Source of the DNA: Medicago truncatula
Lineage: Eukaryota > Streptophyta > Magnoliopsida > Fabales > Fabaceae
Direction: 5' to 3'
Length of the DNA: 64,000 nt
NCBI RefSeq assembly: GCF_003473485.1
Contig: NC_053043.1
Span: forward strand, 1,684,001 to 1,748,000
The translations under genes and the position numbers were made by a program. The notes beneath the pieces are model-generated. The model did not search any database, was not told where the DNA came from, and worked only from the letters and a program-made list of their open reading frames with translations. Of the stretch, positions 32,194 through 44,467 are shown piece after piece. Position 1 is the stretch's first letter; every line of letters starts with the position of its first letter.

Positions 32194-32578
32194 TGCAACA
32201 CCCAAGGCTAACGAGGGCGGGGAGTGGTCGTCGGTGCACAAGGCACGACAATGAGCGGCTCCCGACAATTTCTAGAGGAACCGAATCACATCGGAATGAG
32301 AGGATCCTGAGACTGTGTAGGTATGAGACTACATGATTGAAGGAAGACTTATAAGAATTGTTTGGTACTACCTATATCAACAAGATGCATCTTCTTTTTG
32401 GTAGCCCATCTCATAAGAACTCCACAGTTAAGAGTGTTTGACTTGAAGTAGTCTTTGGATGGGTGACCTACCAGGAAGTTTCCCGGTAAGCGTGCGAGTG
32501 AATACAAAACACGCTAAAAAGATTCGCGTTGATTTATAGGGTCAGTCGGCAATGCTTAAAGTCGTCTGGGATGTTACA
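32194..32578 (-). mobile_element. Cassandra TRIM solo LTR carrying 5S rRNA sequence
   Basis: On the minus strand the 385-bp unit begins TGTAACATCCCAGACGAC and ends GGGTGTTGCA, the usual Cassandra LTR termini. On the plus strand, about 32401-32487 reads like the internal part of 5S rRNA (AAGAACTCCACAGTTAAGAGTG, then GATGGGTGACCTACCAGGAAGTT), the diagnostic pol III-type block of Cassandra. Flanks GTAAG and GCAAG differ at one base, an aged 5-bp TSD. There is no internal region or second LTR, so it is a recombined solo LTR. Confidence 0.92.
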
Positions 32579-32844
32579 GCAAGTAAATCTGATAGACTTA
32601 ATTAAGAAGTTTTGAGTGGCATGTGACCCAACCTTTTTAGTTAAATAGACTTTTAAAAAAGTATAAGTCTTCTCTAATTAAAAAAAATCCGATCTGACAT
32701 GATTTGTCGTATTCTAAGCCGCAGGGTCATGTAGACCACCATGACATATTCCCATCCCTAGGACATGAGACAATAACTTAGGGATGGAATCAACAAAGTA
32801 TATTCCAGCAAAGTATTTCCTCCGTCTAAAAATAACCGAGTTAT

Positions 32845-32905
<61 letters not shown>

Positions 32906-34084
32906 CATTTCATTTTTTAATACAATATTAATCATTATTTTTTAATATGTGAAATGAATAAAATAATCAACTATTATGAGATATTAATTCAGTTAGTATA
33001 GACAATACATAAAATATGTAAGGTCCGAAGTTTCAACCCCAACCACTAAAAAAAATATTGATCAAAACATTATTCAGTAAAGTACCTATACGGTGGAAGT
33101 CACAAAATTCATTCAATAGTCCAAATCACCGTCGTAGTAGTCATCTCATACTTTTTTTTTTTTTAAGGATCTCGTACCATTCCTTGGTCATTTCTGATGG
33201 AAAATAGAATATTCTTACTCCACAAAGAAATATCCTGCTTCAAAATAATTTAATAAATTACATAAAAACTGTTTTTTCTTTTTATAGATAAAAGTTTTGA
33301 TGAGTTGATTATGAAGTACGAAATTCATCAGATTTATTTCTTTTTACCGATGAGTTTCATACTTCATATTCAACTCATCAAAGAGATTTTCATACTAACA
33401 ACAAGAGTTTAACTTATAACCTTAAGAACAAATTAACTTCTTATCAAATTATATGTAAAGACTAATTTGTCCTAATATTTTCGTTCGTAACTAATTATTT
33501 TTTCATCTGTAGTAAGTCAAAATCACTAGAAAAACTAATTTACTCTCTTGTATTATTATATTATTAAATACTAATTTCAGTTTTTTTATGTTTTGAATAC
33601 TAAATTGGATCATAAGAAAATTGTGATATGTCAAATTGAATCTAAACGAAAATAAAAAATGATACAATAATATAAATCAAATAGTTGATTAAAAAAGACA
33701 AATATAAATATATTTTTTCTTACAAGGGCAACTCAAATAAGTTTTGCAACTATTTTTTTTTTCTTGTGAGTAAAAGTTTGGCTTAATAGCAGTTTAAGTT
33801 GAGTTTAAGGGTTCATCATTAAACTAAAAGAGAATTTAAGGGTTCACCATTATCATGGAGCAAATCTGAAAGCTAAAAGAGAATTTGTTTATAAAAAGGT
33901 TTTAACCAATCACTCACCAAATAAGATTTTTGCATTAACCTAATAGTTTTTTTTTCTTTTTGACAGACCAAGTCAATCTCTATCGATCCATTTTGCACAC
34001 ATTTAAAATTCCCATTATAAAGGTAGAAAAGGCAAAAAAGACAAGAAAAATAGACGACCGCGTACGAAAAGAAAAATAACAAAA
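32579..34084. other. intergenic, with a (TA)n microsatellite
   Basis: A TA repeat of about 50 bp lies at 32849-32900. The rest is AT-rich with no coding signal. The end should include the promoter of the gene starting at 34085, but no clear TATA box was chosen. Confidence 0.5.
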
Positions 34085-36629
34085 ATGGGGAAGAACGCGA
34101 AAAACATGGACGGCGGCGCCATACCACTACCACTTCCACCACTCTTCCGAACCCTAATCTCTTCCCTCTTCACCACCACCGCCGTTGACAAAACCACCAC
34201 CTTCCTCTCCTTCTCTGTCAACTACAAACTCATCCAAACCCTCCGTTTCATCATCCTCACTTTCTACCTTTTCCTCCTCCGTTTCATTCCTTCTTTTTTC
34301 TTCATTGAAAACTACGAACACTCCGCCATCAAAACGCAGAATAACTTCACACACGATACGCGAAACGACACCGCCATCGGACGTGCTCTTTCTCAGCTTC
34401 TTTCTGCATTAAACGATATTCCAGTTAGTTCAAGAAAATACGAAGTTGTTCGATCGTTAACTGAGAAGATTATCGACGATAATCACCTCGATGGTGTTCA
34501 TTCGTTACGTGAGGTTAACCGTGTTGCTTTGTCTTCAGCGTTTGGGAGGGCGTTGGGGCAGTTGGAAGTGAAGGTTGCGGAGAGAGATCAAGGAGAAGGC
34601 GAGGAAGGTGATGGAGGAGAGTGGTATAGGATGGTGAAGAGGAGGGTGTGGAGGGTGGTGGGGTGGAGAGTAAAGGGAGGTGAAGGTGGTGTTCCGGCGG
34701 AGAAATTGGCGGCGGAGTTGGTTTGGATGGTGAAGAAGATGGTGGAGTGTGGTTTTGCTGATGAAGCGCTTCGGAGATGGGCGGTGGCGGATAATTTAGG
34801 GTTTCTTGCTCTTACTGCTGATCCTCGTTTGCAGGCTTCGCTTGTTAAACTTGCAGGTATTCTTCATATTTTTCTTATGTTATTATTTCAACCGGATGAT
34901 TAGCAATAATTTTACAATTTTGAACATGGTTTAAATTAATCATATATTCAACTAAATTACCCATTATTTTTCATGTAATTAACCACATAGAATTTTAGTG
35001 TCCATAACATCTTTATCAAAGTTACTTGCCCGAGAATATAGGTGGTTTGAAAATATTAATTAGCTTGAGAATGTGGACGTAGGTTGGAAAATTTCTAAGG
35101 CAAAAGAGGAAAGATGTTCAAACATTTTGTCAAAGCTGTTTGTGGTTGATATTATATTATTCTTGTAATGCAACACGACAAAAATATTGCTGTCCAACTT
35201 GTAATTCTAGCAAGGGCACGTGTCTTGTTCTTATCATCTTTGAGTTTGACATAATCTTCTACCTTTTAGAGATTTTAACACCCTAGTTCTGTGAAATTCA
35301 CTTTGATTTCAAAATTGCATGATAATAATAATAGTAGATTTTGACACCAAAGGCAACAATTTGTCTTAAAATTAGCTATGAATAGTTTAAGGCTTTGTAC
35401 TCATTAAACATTAGATTAGACTAGTTGTCCGGGGAAAATAGCCAAAGTTATACATACAATAAGAAAGAGTACATTTTAAAATTTATACTTTTTAAATCAT
35501 TTAGAATGATCGACAGAAATTAGTTTAATAGATTAGAACAAAAGATGTATTAAATAGATATAATGGCTGCCACAATTTTGATTTGTTCTATTATCTAGCC
35601 ATTTCATTCCCCCTCCTCCTTGTTAGATAATTATCATGACAATGTTGAAATCCATTTAAAACATTGTTGAATCATTTTTAGTCACAGCAACATTCTGGCT
35701 TTGTCTTGTCTCCAAGTTTATAATGGCCAATAAACTTATTATAGGGCTTGAATCAACTTTCTATTCATCAAATAGAGATTAGTACATTAGAAACAGAAAA
35801 GAGATATAAGAGAAAATAAGTATGAGAAAACTAGAGTTGTTTACCATTAGATTCTTGATCATAAATAACTTCAAGGAATGTGGTCTCTCTGCACACCTAG
35901 AATGATGAGTCACCCCTCATGCAATTTTTAGTTTATGTTTTAAAATGTATTTCTAGCTAGGAAGCACGAACACAGATACATACATCGGACACGGACACGC
36001 CGGCACCGATAATTTGAAATTTTTTCATAATTAAGTGTAATCATTTGCGTTGTTAGTGAGTGTCAATGCTTCATAGATTTCTAGTTAAAGTCGGAGATTA
36101 AGATGACTCCAATAATTCATAGTGGTACACATTTAGAATGTTTAGGAAAATAAACTCAACACATTTCAAATTTTTTAATTATCATTAATTTTAAATAACA
36201 CGGTTCAATTGTGACAATTCGGAGTAGTTGAGAACTATATATGTTCTCTAACAGTTGCCTTGAATTTTCCTTGCAGCATTCCTGTTCAAAGAAGCCAAAG
36301 ATTTTGGCGCAGACGAAATTGAGGAAAGCAAGATGAAGCAATGCATCCAGGTAAAGTTAAAGATGTTACAGACATGGCTGCCATTGTTGTGCAGAGCCAG
36401 TAATGGCAGCGATGCTCCAGCGTTAAGCATCAACGAGAGGGCCGAGTTAGAGAGGGTGTTGGAAGGCATTATAGAGAGGTTGGAACAAGAGAAACAAGAA
36501 CAGGTTCTTTCTCTTTGGCTACACCATTTTACACATTGCTCATCCACTGACTGGCCAAATCTCCAATCATGTTATGCTCGCTGGTGCTGTAAATCTCGCA
36601 AGCAGTTGCTGCTTTCGAGTGAAAATTGA
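34085..36629 (+). CDS. plant protein of unknown function with one membrane segment
   Basis: Two exons, 34085-34856 and 36277-36629, join in phase 1 (GCA G|CA) into 374 aa. The N terminus is Ser/Thr-rich and followed by a strongly hydrophobic stretch at about residues 55-80 (LRFIILTFYLFLLRFIPSFF), a likely membrane anchor. The middle is helical and acidic/basic with a Gly/Glu-rich linker near 175-185. The C-terminal exon ends with LSLWLHHFTHCSSTDWPNLQ and a Trp/Cys-rich tail (CYARWCCKSRKQLLLSSEN), a block I associate with poorly described plant proteins, some annotated as BTB-related. The ATG at 34085 has a good context (AAAATGGGG) and no earlier in-frame start is seen. I do not assign a function. 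Confidence 0.8.
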
Positions 36630-37376
36630 TATATTTATACACTTTGCTATTCATGTAGAAGCAATTACAATTATCCAACTTCAGCTCTAGTAGTTGTCAA
36701 AATTTCTTAGTTATATCAACAGGCCACTGAAATATGTCTTGATTGAATGTCAAAGATTTATAATGGGAATAGATAGAAAATATATATGTAGATACTAATT
36801 GTATCATTAAACCGTTATACCATTCATAAATTTGGAAGTGTAGCATATGAAGCCACTATGTTGGTTCTGTCTGTTTAAGTTTAATATGGTTGTTGTGGCC
36901 TTTGCTTTTACTTAAGTTTGTCAATTCACAGTTCTATGGGAGTTAATTTAATAACTTTCTGGCGTGGTATAATCAAGCTTGAATCAAATACACTAATGAT
37001 GATATTATAAATCAACGAAAAAATAGATGATAATGTTATTCATTTTTTGAACACATGACGTAATTCATGAGATATAAGAGAAAACATTCATAAATTGCAG
37101 AGGTGTATTTTTAGGATGAAATTCCAGAGCTAGCTCAGTTTTCAACTTTTCATTAGACACTCTTTCAAAGTTACAAATCAATATTTTTCCCTCCTTTTTT
37201 TTGGCACAATGAAGTAGTAGTAGTATTACAGAACTTCCCCAATTTGAATGCAAATCTCTCCTATAAACCTTCATTTCCTTTCCCAAATAGACATTATATT
37301 TTATTTTCTACAAACAGGACCAACGTCAATTATTCCTCGTATTCATTTTATTTTTCAACGCGACTTCCAGTTATGT
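36630..37376. other. intergenic between convergent genes
   Basis: Holds the 3' flanks of the unknown plus-strand gene and the minus-strand metacaspase. No other gene seen. Confidence 0.5.
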
Positions 37377-39258
37377 TCACATTGCAATAGGCTTTGAATA
37401 AATATCAAATTTCTCAGAACATGACAGTTGTGGCTCCTGCAAACAAAATCCATTTTGAATCAGCTTCTTATAGGTTCATATTATATAGTAATGATAATAT
37501 CAATATGTTTGTATGAGAACTGAGGTAATACATGAGCATACTGCTGCCGATTGTCCATGACATACTGTTGATTATTCGGGCCATATTCTTCTCTAGCCCC
37601 ACGAATCGTAGAACGCATGGCATTAAGCAATTGGCCATAAGTCAATCTACGTTCAACTTGCATGGCTTGGATGAAACTGTAAGTCAAGGCACCAGCACTT
37701 TCCATGCCACTAAAGGCCTAATATAAACCAATCAAAGCCTTGGATCAGAGGATAATTACATTTTAAATCACATAAATCAGTAGCAGGGGAAAGTGATGCA
37801 TCGACATTACTATTACTATTACTAGTACTAACCGATGTGTCTGCTGCACTTCCATCATCATCACAAGCTGAAATGCAAACTGCTAGCCCACCTCTTGTGC
37901 CTTTGTAAGCAGCTCTGGGGTTTCTATGATCTTCCCATCCATAATAACCTTTTCTGTTTTACTCCAAAGAAACAAAATTATATCTAGGTATTTTGAGCAA
38001 ACGTTTTCTGTCATGTTTTTACTTTTAATTGCAAAATTGTTGCCTTGTTTTCAATATATTTCAAACATTTGTACATGAAATACTTTATAATTAATGACTC
38101 ATGACAGCATGTATGCATATATAAATACAGTTTTGAATCTAAACTAACCTGTTCACTCTGCACATAAATGGTAAATCAAGAACTGTTCCACTGAAGCATG
38201 TATCAATGACAGCATGAAGTTTGGAACCATGAGGTAGAGGCCTAACAATTGTAGCGTTGATTTCATCATCGAGAATTTTCCCCTCACTCTCATAATCAAC
38301 AGGGCATATAGCTTCATCATACCCATCAACCTCATCCATGCTATAATCTACTTCCCTCGATCCATGTCCTGAGAAGTGAAGCACCAATGAGTCTCCTGGT
38401 TGGCAGCCCTCAACCAACCACCTCATTGCCATTCTCATGTTATATTTTGTCGGGATTCTCATCGGATTTCTCTCCCCTGGTTCATCTGCAGGTTCGTTTT
38501 TCAATGTTATTGTATAGAATTATTGATAGAACAGAATGGAAGGAATGAGATTGAGACCATTTTTTGGCTGTTCATTTTAGACCTTATCTTATAGTCTGTC
38601 TAGTTAAAGCATAATCACCATCTCATAGAACATTAGCATCTAAACTATTACAAGATTAACTTGCAGGTGTATATGAAATATGAATCGCGTAATCATCATT
38701 TGCTATACTAAAATGACAACCAAGTCTCCCGATTCCCAACAGGTGCAGTATGTAGGCAGTTTTATCCCCGCAAGCAAGCCAAGATGGTATGAAAAGATTA
38801 ACTTGCAGGTGTATATTATCTAATAAAAATAAAAGTTAAACAAGAAATTAGTTAGTACCTGTGAGCATGCGAATTGAATCAGTAGGAAAACCTAACTTTT
38901 GAGTGAGAAAGTATTTCATGCTGTGAACATCGTTGAGAGAACCTTTAAGGCTGTTAGCATGACTACCATAACTAATACCAAATAAAACAGCCCTCTTGTT
39001 ACCATATGGAGAAGGAGGTGTCATTGAATATTGTGGGGCCATCGGTGTCTGTGGCCAAGACTGACGTCTCCCATAGGCAGGCGGAGGAGGTGCGTTGTTG
39101 TTATTCAGAAAAGGGTAATTGGGTTGTTGGGAGAAACCTTGAGAGTTGCAACCAGAACATATCATGGTTATGGAAGTGGAATAGCCATAATTTTCTAGTT
39201 CTATTGGCACTAGTATGGCCCTTCCACACTTGCTGCATCTTGCTCTTCTAGTTGCCAT
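37377..39258 (-). CDS. type I metacaspase with LSD1 zinc finger (MC1-like), copy A
   Basis: Five exons on the minus strand: 39258-38859, 38485-38149, 37953-37833, 37717-37532 and 37436-37377. They give 367 aa, the usual size for plant MC1. Residues 8-40 form an LSD1-type zinc finger (CSKCG...CSGC), then a Pro/Gln-rich prodomain. The caspase-like domain starts at GNKRAVLFGISY. The catalytic dyad is His174 (HFSGHGSR) and Cys230 (IDTCFSGT). The end is EPQLSCSEKFDIYSK, as in the family. Metacaspases cut after Arg/Lys and act in hypersensitive cell death and protein-aggregate clearance. It is the most downstream member of a tandem array. Three repeats of about 50 bp lie in its promoter region. Confidence 0.93.
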
Positions 39259-39469
39259 CTTTTGGAGTTTTGGAGAAAGTTTTGTTTAGTAAATTATGAG
39301 TGAATAAAAAGAAGTAAATAAACTGAGAAATGTGTTGATGATGAGATTGAGGTAGAGGTGTCTCCATTAAATCAAGTGTGTTGGAACCTTTTTTGGATAT
39401 GATAATATGGACATATAGAATCACATTCTATTTGCCTTTCCTAGTGGAATGGGAATATATCAAAACTTA

Positions 39470-39618
39470 ACCAATTTTTCAAAATATGCTTTCTATCACA
39501 TATCATTCACTAATTTATTGACCAATTTTTCAAAACACGCTTTCTATCATATTATTCGCTAATTGGTTGACCAATTTTTCAAAATATGTGTTCTATCGCA
39601 TATTATTTACTAATTGAT
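39470..39618. repeat. three tandem units of about 50 bp upstream of metacaspase A
   Basis: Units starting ACCAATTTTTCAAAA at 39470, 39521 and 39570 continue with related TTCTATC...ATT..CTAATT segments. They lie 210-360 bp upstream of the start codon. Confidence 0.85.
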
Positions 39619-39829
39619 TTCTGAGATGAAGATGACATCATGATGACATTGGAGAATACATTTTTTGTACTAAGGATTGAATTAGAGCTTATTAGTAACA
39701 ATTGGTTTTCAATGATTATGAACTGTAACAGAAAAGAAATAAAGTAGGGAGATTATGAGACTAATATTAATTAAGTTCATATTTGTAGAGCGCTTTTTCT
39801 GCCTATTATGGATTTTTGTATCTCGTTCT

Positions 39830-40135
39830 GGATCAATCTTAGGCATATATTTGGCCAATATCAAACACCAATAGGCCGGCCCATTATCGGTCTCAATGAC
39901 CAACTGAAAATGGTTAGACCGTTAGAGGTCGTTACTGTCACATCGGAGACAAACAAACCGTTAATCAGTTATCAGACTCACAATCCTCTACATAAAGGAT
40001 GGCTCATCTCTTCTAAGGGTGACTTTTCATAGTGATACATTTTCACTCATCTCCTTTTCTGACTGACATAAGTATGAAAGTGCTTTTAGGTACATCACCA
40101 TCCTCTATGTCTTTGCTGTCATTGTGTAGTGTGAG
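39830..40135 (+). mobile_element. probable Ty3/Gypsy LTR remnant
   Basis: CTTTTCTGACTGACATAAGTATGAAAGTGCTTTTAGGTACATCACCATCC resembles (in segments) the conserved CTGACTTGAGCGTCGGAGTG...GCAGGTAC block at the R/U5 side of many plant Gypsy LTRs, with a TATA-like CTACATAAAGG about 60 bp before it. No internal coding region is seen. Confidence 0.5.
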
Positions 40136-41124
40136 CTCAAAGGCTTCGGCCAAAACCAAAACATGCTACCTGACAACACTTTTATCAGTAGTTGCACCTT
40201 CAATTTACAATGGAGTTGCCTCATATTTTTGTTTTTCTCTTGTGTTATCCCATTTGATTGAAAATTTCAAATTTTTCCTTTTTACATATTTTGTTTCTAT
40301 TGTTACCTCTTAAACCTGCTTGGTGTAACAAAATGTTATTCAACAATATTTTTGCATATTCTTTATTGACACTATTTGGATTGGTACTAACATGTTCGCC
40401 ACTACATTTTGAAACAATAAACATTCATGCATTGTTATATTTAAGATACAAAAGTGTTAACATATAAAATCATTTGTGTTTTTTTTATTTAGGTGCTTCA
40501 GTTTTTGGAACGTTTGATTCTTGACATGGTATCGAGTTAACCATGTAGTTTAGAGTTCAATCCTTATTGCCTTCATGGCAATATTGGATATGTGTGTGCT
40601 TAAGCTTAAACTTTTAGAATAGTTAGTTCATGACAAAAAGAACACACATTACCAAACCAGCCTAATCGTCTGTTCTGGTACGAATAGAGGAAAAAGGAAA
40701 TAACCTTGTTAGTAAAATCTTGGAGATTATTGGATTAGATTTGCTACATTGTCAACTTCCCCTAGACTACATTCTTTGAGATTACACTCATCCTTATTGA
40801 TAATGCTTTACAACAATTTTATACTGCATTCACTAATTCATCTAAGTAGCTTCTTGGGAAAAGATTTGATCTACCTCAGCAAAGAACGAACGAAAATGGA
40901 ACCAAAATTTAACAACGTAATTTAGATAACTCGTTCACCTCCTTAAAAATCATAAAAAATACAAATCAGAGAATGGCTTAATTTTCATCAATGTTTCGGT
41001 GCAGATTGTGTTTGGAGAGTACAATTGATTAAGTACATACAAGTACTTCCCTTATTGCTAATTGGACATTAGTCTTTTTTCTATTCCGGCACCCAGTTTC
41101 TTTTTCCGTGCCGTTATTGATGTG
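40136..41124. other. intergenic between metacaspases A and B
   Basis: No gene. GACATGGTATCGAGTTAACC near 40525 resembles a retroelement primer-site context. Confidence 0.4.
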
Positions 41125-42654
41125 TCAGATTTGAAACAACTTGGTAGAAATATCAAACTTCTCAGTAGAGGATAGTTGTGGCTCCTGCAAAACACATTTA
41201 GAATCAACTTTCATGTAAGTCAGTAATCTATAAATAAATAAACAATTGATGAGAGTCTCAGCCATGTATATAACTGATGCATACATGAGTATTTTGTTTC
41301 CAAGTGTTCCGGGCAAAATCTTGGCCTTTTAGTTCCAACTTTCCTGCTTTAGCCCATTGGATTGTAAAGAGCATGTCATTGAGCAAGCGACCATATGTCA
41401 ATTTAGGTACATCTTGCATGATTTGAAGGAAACTGTAAGTCAAGGCCTAATCAACCAGCAAAAATCTTTTGTTACAAGTGACAATTATGTATATTGATTC
41501 TAACTGATTTATATCAACCATTGAAATGGAAGGGGAAAAAAGTACGCATAATGCATTACTACAAACCGATTTTCTTCCTGCCTTTCCATCACTATCATCG
41601 CAGGCGGAAATACAAACCGCTAGCCCTCCTCTCGTGCCTTTGTTGCCAGCTCTCCGGTGTCTGTGATCTTTCCATCCAAAAGAAGCAATCCTGAATGAAC
41701 CCAACATAGGCTAATGAATAAGGACATCTTATATCAAATACAATGATTCATATCTAACTAACTAACCGGTTCATCTTGCATACAAATGGTATGTCAAGAA
41801 TTGTCCCGCTAAAGGATGCATCAACAAGGGCATGTAGTTTGGCACCATGAGGTAGAGGCCTAACAATTGTAGCATTGATTTCATCATCGAGTATCATCCC
41901 CTCCTGCTCATAATCGACAGGGCATATTGCTTCATCATACCCATCAACCTCATCCACGTTACGGTCTTTAACCCTTGATGCATGACCACAGAAGTAAAAC
42001 ACCAATGAATCCCCAGGTTTGCAGCCCTCAACCAACCACCTCATGGCCATCCGCATGTTACTTTTTGATGGAATTGTGTTTTTCTCTTCTGAATCATCTA
42101 CAGGTTATATATAAAAAGTGCTAAATATATAAATATGCACTACTACTAGTAATATCATAAATAATGGTTGAACAGAAAGTACCTGTGAGCATGCAAATGG
42201 AATTTCCAGGAAATCCCAACTTGTCAATCAGAAAATGTTTCATGCACCGAGCATTATTCACAGAACCTTTAAGCTTCTTCGCTGTCGCTGTGTTAGCATA
42301 ACTGATTCCAAATAACACAGCCCTCTTGTTACCAAATGCAGAAGGAGGCCTAAGTGGAGGATAATAGGAATGGACAGGTATTTCGTACGTAGTAGGAGGA
42401 TATTGCATGCTGTAATTGTGGTTGTAGATGCTAATGAAAATCGATCCATTCCCATTTCCTGAAAGGTTACCAGGTAGGTTGTTTATCAATGTTTTGTCCT
42501 TGTGTTCGCCATCATCACCATCCTTTAATCCAGGATTAGCAGATGTAATAGACTGCAATTCCAGGCTAACCAGCTCTTGTTTTGTCTTAGTGTACTTAGC
42601 AATAGGATTATCCCTATTGTGCTGACAACTGATATTCAACCTGGTGTTTTTCAT
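41125..42654 (-). CDS. metacaspase-like copy B: catalytic Cys replaced by Ser, no zinc finger
   Basis: Five exons on the minus strand: 42654-42183, 42097-41767, 41690-41567, 41446-41285 and 41184-41125. They give 382 aa with all splice phases preserved. The domain starts at FGNKRAVLFGISY. The His is present but its loop is altered (FYFCGHASR, His196). The nucleophile position reads VDASFSGT, so Ser252 stands where copies A and D have Cys. The N terminus (MKNTRLNISCQH...) lacks the LSD1 zinc finger, and exon 4 lacks the FSGMESAG stretch of copy A. The conserved end EPQLSSTEKFDI remains. It is best read as a pseudo-protease that may be inactive, act as a decoy, or regulate its active neighbours. 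The absence of stops argues for a gene still under some constraint or only recently inactivated. Confidence 0.88.
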
Positions 42655-43596
42655 GCCAATTTTTAGGCACCTGAATGTTTGCCTGCTATAGTGAATGTGA
42701 AACTATGCTGAACCAAAACTGTGCTTAAATCACATTTGTTTGGCAGACCGAAAACAATTAGCCAGGGAAGGAGAATCTTTCTATTGCATCTAAGATAAGA
42801 TTTAGATTTGTCTTTGAATTATGATCACTTGCCGTCAAGAACCAGATGCTGCAACCTGTTCTTGATTCTCTCTTGCGTTATAGAGAAAGAAGAACCATGT
42901 GTTTTATTTTAAGAAGATTATATTCTTTGTATGCAACTTGAAATTGAATGTCATGGAAATTTTGATTTGATTCTTTGCTAATTAATTTTATGGTAGGATA
43001 TGAGAATGAGAGGAATCTGGTCTGAAAAATGTTCTGCTGTGTTGACGTGCTTGTAGTGACAGTATTCATTTCTTATTTTTCTACCTTCCAAGACCTTTAT
43101 CACTGATTTGATTGAATGAGGTTCTATTTTAGCCTCTCATGCTCACGTATTCATTTGCTGATATTCTTTGAATTGCAGTTGGAAGATACGTATATAACAT
43201 GACTTATGGAATTGCAAAGAATGGTTGGATTGGTTTCTTTAGGATTAAAAATGGTTTTTTTAACTTGGAGATTCCCAAATAACTTTAGAAACTTCTTTTT
43301 GAACCGAATCATGGTTGCAAAAATCACCCTCAATAAAATTACAATGTTCAAGTAATGCAGTCATATACTCATCTATATAGCTTTTCTGCAAAAGTGCATA
43401 TAACATTTGATCTATCTTAGCAAAGAACAAACGAGAATAAAACACAAATCTCAACAATGTGACTGAGATATCTATATATATAACCAGGGGTACAAGCATC
43501 TATATGAGGAGTTTATTGTCCAAAATGACTTAATCTGCATCAATGCTTGGAACTGCTAGTGTTTAGACAGCACAAATGAGACAATACAATACAATT
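42655..43596. other. intergenic between metacaspase B and fragment C
   Basis: Upstream of copy B no zinc-finger exon is recognisable. No other gene seen. Confidence 0.45.
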
Positions 43597-43893
43597 AAAA
43601 TATAGTAAGGATCTCAGAACAGACCAAACTTTGAATGGATATCAAACTTCATGTAAGGTATGGTGTATATATATATATAAACAGTGTCTGTGTTAATAAA
43701 ATTATATTTAGAAGAACTTTGTATAACTGATGTAATATATAGTCCGATGGTGCTCCGAAGTGTCCCTAGAAAGCTTTTGGCTTTTCATTTCAAGCTTTCC
43801 TGCTTTAGCTCGATCGGTTGCAGAGTAAATTGCATTGAGCAAGTCGCCATATGTCAATTTAGGCCTTTGTTTTGTTCTGATGTGCATGCTCAA
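43597..43893 (-). pseudogene. metacaspase 3' fragment, copy C
   Basis: Minus-strand sequence encodes part of exon 4 (RPKLTYGDLLNAIYSATDRA, then AGKLEMKSQ) and a remnant of exon 5 (MKFDIHSKFGLF, corresponding to EKFDIYSK in copy A) that has lost its acceptor and EPQLS start. Exons 1-3 are absent. It is the relic of a further array member between B and D, closest to copy B in the AKAGKLE stretch. Confidence 0.8.
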
Positions 43894-44467
43894 AATGATA
43901 TTTTCGTATTAACGTCAAATTTCTCCGATGATGATAAAAGAGGATTCTGCAATGCAATGTTCCAAACACTTCATGAATGTACTACATTTGGAACCACCAA
44001 TTAATATTTATGTGTTTAGTTTTGAATGAGTTGAATATACAATACTGATATTTATGAGTAAAAAAAAATTGTATCGATGTTTCTTCAAACAGACAACATA
44101 TGTAGCTCCTTTCTTATATCATAGATGAACCATATTTGGGCATAAAATACAAATGATAAATGATAAAATCTCTTTGCTTTAGAAAATTTTAAAAAAAAAA
44201 ATGGATTTAATCTAAAACAATTTATCATGATTGTTAATACTAGTATGCCTCTACTGCTGTGTGCAGAAAACATCCACAGATATTAAATTCTTTTATGTTT
44301 TCACAATGCTATATCTTATGAAACTGTAAAGTCTTACTCAGCTTGCACAATAGGACTTTTGAAGATCATGTTAGATGTTTTAAAGTTTCTCTAAAATCTT
44401 TGATATTATTAGGTAAGGTGAAAATGCATTCATTTATAGTGTTATGTGTGAAAGGATAGCTACTTAC

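Noticed and set aside
32401-32487. A genuine 5S rRNA gene
   Set aside because: Only an internal part of 5S is present with many differences, inside a Cassandra LTR with TG...CA ends.
34154-34354. Antisense and alternate frames over the first exon at 34085-34856
   Set aside because: They are shadows in GC-richer coding sequence; the plus-strand frame continues correctly across the intron.
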